From the NCBI GenBank assembly GCA_005788065.1, contig SXZD01000298.1, positions 1-5,692 of the forward strand: a DNA stretch of 5,692 nucleotides, written 5' to 3'. Each line of letters starts with the position of its first letter. Within the stretch, counting starts at the first letter, position 1. The translations under genes and the position numbers were made by a program. Positions 1-4,217 of this stretch are shown here, one piece after another. This DNA is from Burkholderiales bacterium (GTDB lineage Bacteria; Pseudomonadota; Gammaproteobacteria; Burkholderiales; Burkholderiaceae_B). Below the pieces are notes generated by a model. It saw nothing but the letters and a program-made list of their open reading frames with translations, was not told the DNA's origin and searched no databases.

Positions 1-76
1 CCGGAACTGCAACACCGCTTTCGGCCTGTTTCAAAATCGCCATGATCTGGCTGTCGCTGAACTTTGACTTCTTCAT
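1..76 (-). CDS. IS3-family transposase OrfA, N-terminal 25 codons (partial)
   Basis: Read on the minus strand from the ATG at 76-74, the frame is open to the window edge. It begins MKKSKFSDSQIMAILKQAES and continues GVAVP. This is the typical start of the small IS3-family protein OrfA: a basic N-terminus followed by the first helix of a helix-turn-helix that binds the element's ends. In the family, OrfA and the OrfAB fusion made by programmed frameshifting carry out transposition, but the frameshift region and the DDE catalytic domain are not in the window. Purine-rich sequence just upstream on the minus strand (GAGGG at 85-81, AGGA at 90-87) supports this start. Only 25 codons are visible, so the IS subgroup cannot be assigned firmly. 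Confidence 0.8.
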   Translation of the reverse strand, partial: MKKSKFSDSQIMAILKQAESGVAVP

Positions 77-80
77 AGAA

Positions 81-90
81 CCCTCATCCT
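81..90 (-). promoter_or_regulatory. Ribosome binding site of IS orfA
   Basis: On the minus strand, AGGATGAGGG lies just before the orfA ATG. GAGGG is 4 nt from the start and AGGA is 10 nt from it. The purine run supports the chosen start codon. Confidence 0.5.
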
Positions 91-101
91 GATGGTTGAA
101 A

Positions 102-107
102 ATTCTA
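102..107 (-). promoter_or_regulatory. Possible -10 element for IS orfA
   Basis: The minus strand reads TAGAAT here, five of six matches to TATAAT, about 25 nt upstream of the orfA ATG. No convincing -35 box lies 16-18 nt further upstream. This is therefore only a weak candidate for the element's own promoter. Confidence 0.22.
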
Positions 108-898
108 CTTCTGAATCACCTCATCCTGTGGGGGGATTACCGTACCGAAGTGAAGGTTGCCTCCCAGTCGGATCTGTCGTTGGCCAATAACCGCTACGAC
201 CAGACGGTGTCTGATCGCATCGCCGCAGAGGGCGCGCTGCTTAAATCCAATTACACCCTGCGTTCTCTGATGTCGCGCGAGTTCAGGGCCCTTCAGCCTT
301 TGCAGCAGGCGCCAGTACACCCTGACCGTGAACTGGAGGCCGTGGAGGCGGTGCAGAACAATTCGCCGATTGTTGCCCGGTTGCAAGCCGAATCAAAAGC
401 CGGCAAGGCTGATTCGGAAGTCGCACGCGGACAACTGTATCCGCAAGTGCAGTTGCGTGCGGAGCGTGTCGCCAACAATTTGCCCACTACGTTTTCTGAT
501 ACGCGGGTGCTGCTGGCACTCGAATACCAGTCTGGCGCGGGTCTGTCAGGGCTATCCAATTATTCTGCAGCGGTTGAGCGCAGTTACGCAGCGCAGCGCG
601 ATATCGAGCGTTCTCGACTCGACCTGGAGATTCGGGCACGCAACCTGGTAACCGATCTGCAAATCAGTACGCGTCAATTGCAGTCGCTGGCCTCACTGGG
701 TGAGAACAACCGCGAGGTGGTCGAGTCCTATCTGCGTCAGTTTGAGGCGGGACGAAGACCGTGGCTGGATGTGCTCAATGCCCAGCGCGAGTACGTGGCT
801 GCGCTGAACACCCTGATTGACACACGTTATGCAGTTCTCAACGCCCAACTGCAACTCAGTTTATTGTCTGGTCAGCTCCCGGGGGCTTACCGTAAAGT

Positions 899-902
899 GG
901 AG
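899..902 (+). promoter_or_regulatory. Ribosome binding site of the ABC exporter gene
   Basis: GGAG sits 8 nt before the ATG at 911, inside the last codons of the tolC-like gene. With the ATGA stop/start overlap it suggests translational coupling between the two genes. Confidence 0.5.
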
Positions 903-910
903 ACCGCCCA

Positions 911-2635
911 ATGAATGCGTCTGACAACAACACACAACTGGCCAGGGCTGCCTTCCTCCGGGCGTTTGCGCGGTTCAAGGGATTGTTTGGCGAGGCTGCA
1001 GTCGCCTCGGTTCTCATCAACGTGATGGCGTTGCTGACATCGCTGTTTTCCATGCAGGTGTTTGATCGCGTGCTGCCCAATCATGCCACCAGCACCCTGT
1101 GGGTCTTGTTTGCGGGTCTTGCTGTTGCAATCGGTTTTGAAGCGTTGCTGCGTACCGTGCGTGCGCGCGTGACGGATGCGGCAGGCAAGCGCATGGAACT
1201 CGAGCTTTCGCAGATATTCTTTGAGAAGGCGATGGATATCCGCATGGACGCCCGTCCGCGCACGGTCGGCACCTTTGCATCGCAGGTCAAGGATTTCGAC
1301 GTCGTCAAAAGTTTCCTGACGTCCACCACACTGTTTGTGTTGGCTGATGCGCCGTTTGCATTGTTGTTTCTTGGCGTGATTGCCCTGTTGGGTGGTTGGG
1401 TGGTGGTGGTTCCCATGTTGATGTTGCCCCTCGTGCTGCTGGTGGCGTGGTGGGTACAGAAACCGCTGGGTGAATTGACGGAACTGCATTCGCGCGAATC
1501 GTCGATCAAGACCGGGATGTTGATCGAGGCGATCGACGGTGCCGAGTCCATCAAGGCAGCGGGCGGACGTGACGGGTTTGCGAAGCGTTGGGCAGAACTG
1601 TCTGCACTGGTGGGAGAGGTTGGACTGCGTACCCGCCATTATTCCAATCTTGCATCGACCTTGGGCAATGCCCTTCAGCAGTTGGCATACGCGGGCACTG
1701 TGGTGGCGGGTGTGTATCAAGTCGCTGGCGGCAATATGACGCAGGGTGCCATTGTGGCCTGCTCGATTCTGGTGGGTCGTGTTTTGAGCCCCATGTCGCA
1801 ACTCACGGGTCTTGCAGTGAGCTGGCATCACGCAAAAGCCGCCCTGCGCGGACTGGACGACCTGATGTCACGTCCCAATGACGGGGAAAGCAGTTTGATC
1901 GCCGTGCGACTGGATAACGTGAAGCCTGCGCTGCGTCTGGAATCAGTCAAGCACACCTATGACCAGAACGGTGTGACTGCCATGGACGTGCCTGCAGTGG
2001 AAATCGCACCGGGCGAGAAAGTAGGGATTATCGGACCTTCCGGTTCTGGCAAATCTACGTTGCTCAAGCTGCTGTCCGGTCTCTACAAACCAGCCCAGGG
2101 GCGCGTGTTTCTGTCCGGTGTTGATTTACATTTGATGGAGCCCGCGCAGGTTCGCGACACCATTGCCTATCTTCCGCAGGATGTGCGCCTGTTCAATGGG
2201 TCCTTGCGTGACAACCTGGTCATGGGCATGGAGCACATGAGTGATTCCGATGTCATGGAGATGTGCGAGGTCACCGGTCTGACCGGGTTGGTGCAATCAC
2301 ACCCACGGGGTGTTGCGCTCGAGATTTCCGAGGGCGGACGCGGCCTGTCTGGAGGGCAGCGGCAACTGGTGGGCTTGACTCGCACACTGTCGACACAGGC
2401 ACCCGTGCTGCTGATGGATGAGCCGACCGCTTCGCTGGATCCGCAGAATGAGCTGCGCTTGATCAATCGTTTGAAGACTTTCTTCAAGGCAGAACAGACC
2501 GTGGTGATGGTGACGCACAAGCCAGCCCTGTTGGCTTTGGTGGATCGCATCATCGTCGTTGATCGTGGCTGCGTCATTGCAGACGGCCCGAAAGAAAAGA
2601 TTCTGCAGACCATGCGGGAAGGAAAGGTGGCCTGA
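911..2635 (+). CDS. Type I secretion ABC transporter, fused permease and ATPase (LapB/PrtD-like)
   Basis: This is the inner-membrane ATPase/permease that recognises the substrate and drives its export. The 574 residues hold a six-helix transmembrane domain, with hydrophobic segments near 30-50, 62-80, 139-160, 162-182, 253-272 and 278-296, then a nucleotide-binding domain from about 340. All ABC motifs are present: A-loop Tyr350, Walker A GPSGSGKST (375-383), Q-loop Gln423, signature LSGGQ (479-483), Walker B LLMDEP (500-505) with Glu504, D-loop SLD (508-510) and H-loop His536. The segment FDRVLPNHATSTLWVL is typical of adhesin and RTX exporters. Exporters of the HlyB/LapB kind are about 700-720 residues long because of an N-terminal C39 peptidase-like domain. 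This one lacks it and has the length of the PrtD/AprD kind. The upstream gene overlaps the start, so a longer N-terminus is unlikely. The HlyD adaptor gene follows after 2 nt, so the two are surely co-transcribed. The protein looks fully functional. Substrate assignment to the downstream adhesin is inference. Confidence 0.95.
   Translation: MNASDNNTQLARAAFLRAFARFKGLFGEAAVASVLINVMALLTSLFSMQVFDRVLPNHATSTLWVLFAGLAVAIGFEALLRTVRARVTDAAGKRMELELSQIFFEKAMDIRMDARPRTVGTFASQVKDFDVVKSFLTSTTLFVLADAPFALLFLGVIALLGGWVVVVPMLMLPLVLLVAWWVQKPLGELTELHSRESSIKTGMLIEAIDGAESIKAAGGRDGFAKRWAELSALVGEVGLRTRHYSNLASTLGNALQQLAYAGTVVAGVYQVAGGNMTQGAIVACSILVGRVLSPMSQLTGLAVSWHHAKAALRGLDDLMSRPNDGESSLIAVRLDNVKPALRLESVKHTYDQNGVTAMDVPAVEIAPGEKVGIIGPSGSGKSTLLKLLSGLYKPAQGRVFLSGVDLHLMEPAQVRDTIAYLPQDVRLFNGSLRDNLVMGMEHMSDSDVMEMCEVTGLTGLVQSHPRGVALEISEGGRGLSGGQRQLVGLTRTLSTQAPVLLMDEPTASLDPQNELRLINRLKTFFKAEQTVVMVTHKPALLALVDRIIVVDRGCVIADGPKEKILQTMREGKVA
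2617..2630 (+). promoter_or_regulatory. Ribosome binding site of the HlyD-family gene
   Basis: A purine-rich run, GGAAGGAAAGGTGG, lies in the last codons of the exporter gene and ends 7 nt before the ATG at 2638. It supports that start and tight coupling of the two genes. Confidence 0.55.
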
Positions 2636-2637
2636 TC

Positions 2638-3924
2638 ATGTCAGTCTCAAAATTCAAGATGAAGCAGGCCGATACCGCAGATGCGCAGGCAGATGCACAG
2701 GGCAGGCGGGGGCTGGTCGATCATGCGGTCAGCCGTCGTGAAGACCTGATCAAAGCGGGCATGTCGTCGGAGAACCTTGGGCGTTCGCGAGCAGCTCTGT
2801 GGGTGAGCCTGCTGTGCATGGCCAGTTTTGCGGGTTGGGCGTCGTGGGCCGAGATTGATCAAGTGACGCGCGGAACCGCCTCCGTGATTGCCAGCAGTAA
2901 AACGCAGGTCATACAGTCGGTTGAGGGCGGCGTGGTGGCTGCATTGCTGGTCAAAGAGGGCGATGAGGTGAGCAAAGGGCAAGTGCTTGCGCGCCTGGAT
3001 ACCACCAAGTCGCAGGCTTCGTTGCAGGAAGTGGAGAGCAAGCGCGCCAGTCTCGGTGCGTCCATCGCACGCCTGCGGGCCGAGGTGTTGGGTACTGAGT
3101 TGGTTATGCCGCGCAACCTGCTGGTGTCGCATCCTGCCATTTGCGCAGCGCAGGTGGCTTTGTACCAGAGAAGAATTGCTGCACTCAATGAAGAATTGAA
3201 AGGCATGCGTGGATTGCTCTCAGTGGCGCGCGAGGAGTTGCTCATCAATGAAAAGCTGTTGGAACGTGGCGATGTTCCCATTGGCGAAGTGCTCAAACTG
3301 CGTCGTTCGGTGATGGAACTGGAAGCGAATATCGCCAACCGTAGCAACAAATATTTTCAGGAAAGTCAGCAGGAGCTCGCCAAAGCCGAGGAGGAGTTGG
3401 CTTCTGCTTCACAGATTGCCACGCAGCGCAGCGACACGCTCAAAAATACCGAACTGCTTGCCCCGGTCAATGGCGTTGTGAAAAACGTCCGCGTTACAAC
3501 TTTGGGCGGCGTGCTGCGTCCCGGTGAGGAGATGATGCAAATTGTGCCCGCGGAAGACTCACTGATTGTTGAGGCGAAGATCAAACCGGCTGACATTGCG
3601 TTTGTTCGCGCCGGCGCACCAGCCAGTATCAAGATCGATGCGTATGATTATTCAAAGTACGGCGCTTTGAATGGGGAGGTGGTCTATATCTCCGCCGACA
3701 CATTGCAGGACGAGCAACGGGCACAGCCTGGTCAGGAGCCTACCTTCTACAGGGTGCATGTCAGAACAAAAGGGCGTGTGTTTCAGAAGCGGCCCGATGA
3801 GCAACTGGAGATCATTCCCGGCATGACTGCCACCATCGAGGTTCGTACCGGCACCAACACCGTGATGAACTATCTGCTCAAGCCTTTGAAGAAGACCTTG
3901 TCGGAATCGATGACTGAGCGATGA
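2638..3924 (+). CDS. HlyD-family membrane fusion protein of the type I secretion system (LapC-like)
   Basis: This periplasmic adaptor links the ABC exporter to the TolC-type channel. The 428 residues show a cytoplasmic N-terminus of about 50 residues, one transmembrane helix (about 51-70) ending at WAEIDQ, and a first half-lipoyl segment (about 92-121, with VEGGVV, KEGDEV and GQVLARLD). A long helical hairpin (about 122-268) rich in Glu, Leu, Ala and Arg is followed by the second half-lipoyl segment (271-303, LLAPVNGVV to LRPGEEMMQIVP). A beta-barrel/membrane-proximal part follows (to about 405), with the conserved IIPGMTATIEVRTG near 392-405 and a YLLKPL tail. Length and order match adaptors of the RTX-protease and adhesin exporters. 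No disruption is seen. It starts 2 nt after the exporter stop. It is the last gene before a 293-bp gap with a candidate terminator, so the exporter operon probably ends here. Confidence 0.95.
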   Translation: MSVSKFKMKQADTADAQADAQGRRGLVDHAVSRREDLIKAGMSSENLGRSRAALWVSLLCMASFAGWASWAEIDQVTRGTASVIASSKTQVIQSVEGGVVAALLVKEGDEVSKGQVLARLDTTKSQASLQEVESKRASLGASIARLRAEVLGTELVMPRNLLVSHPAICAAQVALYQRRIAALNEELKGMRGLLSVAREELLINEKLLERGDVPIGEVLKLRRSVMELEANIANRSNKYFQESQQELAKAEEELASASQIATQRSDTLKNTELLAPVNGVVKNVRVTTLGGVLRPGEEMMQIVPAEDSLIVEAKIKPADIAFVRAGAPASIKIDAYDYSKYGALNGEVVYISADTLQDEQRAQPGQEPTFYRVHVRTKGRVFQKRPDEQLEIIPGMTATIEVRTGTNTVMNYLLKPLKKTLSESMTER

Positions 3925-4021
3925 TGACCTCGCCGGAGCGGACGGTGGGGTGGGGGGCAATCAAAAAGTTCAACATTTGCGGCGTCCGCGTGACTGCGTC
4001 CTGCCAGATAGATTGATTTGC

Positions 4022-4050
4022 TAGGCCAATGATTTTCATGGGCTATTTTT
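4022..4050 (+). terminator. Candidate intrinsic terminator after the exporter operon
   Basis: An imperfect hairpin pairs TAG-CC-ATGA (from 4022, with G4025 bulged and an A/G mismatch at 4028/4040) with TCAT-GG-CTA ending at 4045. The loop is TTT at 4033-4035. Five T residues (4046-4050) follow directly. Its place about 100 bp after the hlyD stop and ahead of the adhesin gene fits an operon end. The stem is imperfect and only moderately GC-rich, so termination may be partial. Confidence 0.42.
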
Positions 4051-4078
4051 GAATTTAGTGGAAAAACTCTACTAAATA
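4049..4078 (+). promoter_or_regulatory. Weak candidate promoter for the adhesin gene
   Basis: TTGAAT (4049-4054) resembles a -35 box, and TAAATA (4073-4078) lies 18 nt further on as a poor -10 box. The pair spans the 10-bp inverted repeat. An alternative -10, TATTCT at 4153-4158, has no good -35. No promoter in this region stands out. Confidence 0.18.
4053..4077 (+). repeat. Inverted repeat, 10-bp stem with 5-nt loop
   Basis: ATTTAGTGGA (4053-4062) pairs with TCTACTAAAT (4068-4077) around AAAAC. The outer seven base pairs are perfect and one inner pair is G-U in RNA. No T-run follows on the plus strand, so it is not a typical terminator for the exporter operon. On the minus strand it is followed by A residues. 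It may be a protein-binding dyad near the adhesin promoter. Confidence 0.5.
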
Positions 4079-4099
4079 CCCCCTCTAAAAACAGTAATT

Positions 4100-4120
4100 T
4101 ACGCACTGCGTTTGTACGCA
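4100..4120 (+). repeat. TACGCA repeat with inverted copy, possible operator
   Basis: TACGCA occurs at 4100-4105 and again at 4115-4120, with the complement TGCGT at 4107-4111 between them. This gives two overlapping dyads, one with a 1-nt and one with a 4-nt centre. Such an arrangement of half-sites in front of a gene is what a regulator-binding site looks like, but no known regulator motif is recognised. Confidence 0.35.
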
Positions 4121-4136
4121 TTGTGACTGCAGTTCT

Positions 4137-4150
4137 CCCCTGTTTTGGGG
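4137..4150 (+). repeat. Short hairpin CCCC-TGTTTT-GGGG
   Basis: Four C residues (4137-4140) and four G residues (4147-4150) flank a 6-nt loop. No T-run follows. It could be a small structure in the adhesin leader or could occur by chance. Confidence 0.25.
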
Positions 4151-4162
4151 TGTATTCTTCGA

Positions 4163-4199
4163 AATGTTAAATCGGGTTAAACCCGACCCTTAAAACATT
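4163..4199 (+). promoter_or_regulatory. Imperfect dyad in the adhesin leader, just before the ribosome binding site
   Basis: TCGGGTT (4172-4178) and AACCCGA (4180-4186) form a perfect 7-bp dyad around one base. It is enclosed by AATGTT (4163-4168) and AACATT (4194-4199). The dyad ends 2 nt before the AAAGG ribosome binding site. It could be an operator, or, if transcribed, part of a leader structure. The 1-nt centre means the full inner stem cannot form in RNA without opening a pair or two, which favours a DNA-binding site. Confidence 0.4.
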
Positions 4200-4200
4200 C

Positions 4201-4205
4201 AAAGG
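4201..4205 (+). promoter_or_regulatory. Weak ribosome binding site of the adhesin gene
   Basis: AAAGG lies 12 nt before the ATG at 4218, a longer spacing than usual. An in-frame TAA at 4191-4193, with no other start codon between, fixes 4218 as the first possible start. Confidence 0.4.
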
Positions 4206-4217
4206 CACACCCTCACC

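Larger units (their letters stand above)
1..140 (-). mobile_element. End of an IS3-family insertion sequence (partial, runs off left edge)
   Basis: This stretch is the orfA-proximal end of an IS3-family element lying on the minus strand. The evidence is a recognisable OrfA N-terminus at 1-76 and about 60 bp of non-coding sequence between its start codon and the point where TolC-like coding sequence begins on the plus strand. The exact outer boundary is uncertain. TolC-like residues are convincing from about position 140, and the C-run seen on the minus strand near 130-142 would suit a terminal inverted repeat. The other end of the element is outside the window, so neither the inverted repeat pair nor a target-site duplication can be checked here. 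Confidence 0.72.
96..914 (+). pseudogene. TolC-family outer-membrane protein of a type I secretion system, 5' end removed by an insertion sequence
   Basis: TolC-type proteins form a trimeric channel through the outer membrane and periplasm and complete a type I export path. The open frame has 272 codons from a TTG at 96, but about the first 14 (MKILLLNHLILWGD) come from the insertion sequence. TolC-like sequence starts near YRTEVKVASQSDL. Family length is usually about 420-480 residues, so the signal peptide and most of the first structural repeat are missing. What remains is the end of repeat one (about residues 15-65) and all of repeat two: a helix and P-containing turn at 90-120, the strand-like LEYQSGAGLSG segment at 142-152, and the C-terminal helix with FEAGRRPWLDVLNAQREY at 216-233, a family hallmark, ending near SGQLP. 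The frame is otherwise intact, which suggests a recent disruption. Its stop overlaps the exporter start as ATGA, so it was the first visible gene of the operon. The missing half may lie beyond the insertion sequence. Without a signal peptide the product should not reach the outer membrane. Confidence 0.82.
3925..4217 (+). other. Non-coding intergenic region between exporter operon and adhesin gene
   Basis: These 293 bp contain no credible gene on either strand. A G-rich stretch follows the hlyD stop (3941-3957). A candidate terminator lies at 4022-4050, then an AT-rich part with a 10-bp stem (4053-4077). A TACGCA repeat with an inverted copy follows at 4100-4120, then a CCCC/GGGG hairpin (4137-4150) and a dyad at 4163-4199 just before the adhesin ribosome binding site. 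The base composition drops well below that of the flanking genes. The adhesin therefore probably has its own regulated promoter here, separate from the exporter operon. Confidence 0.75.

Noticed and set aside
64..93. TTGACT at 64-69 as an outward promoter from the insertion sequence into the secretion operon
   Set aside because: No acceptable -10 box is found 16-18 nt downstream, and the site is inside the orfA coding sequence.
887..1831. Long minus-strand open frame of 314 codons opposite the exporter gene
   Set aside because: It lies wholly opposite a clear ABC transporter gene, and its product is rich in His, Gln, Arg and Cys, as antisense translations of GC-rich genes usually are, with no family features.
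2647..3350. Overlapping minus-strand open frames of 161-163 codons opposite the HlyD gene
   Set aside because: The plus-strand frame encodes an unmistakable membrane fusion protein. The antisense products show no domain signs.
3870..4121. Minus-strand open frame of 83 codons across the intergenic region
   Set aside because: It overlaps the end of the HlyD gene, covers the candidate terminator and dyads, and its product resembles no known family.
3990..4130. GTGACTGC present twice (3990-3997 and 4123-4130)
   Set aside because: Eight identical bases 133 bp apart without symmetry or regular spacing are compatible with chance.
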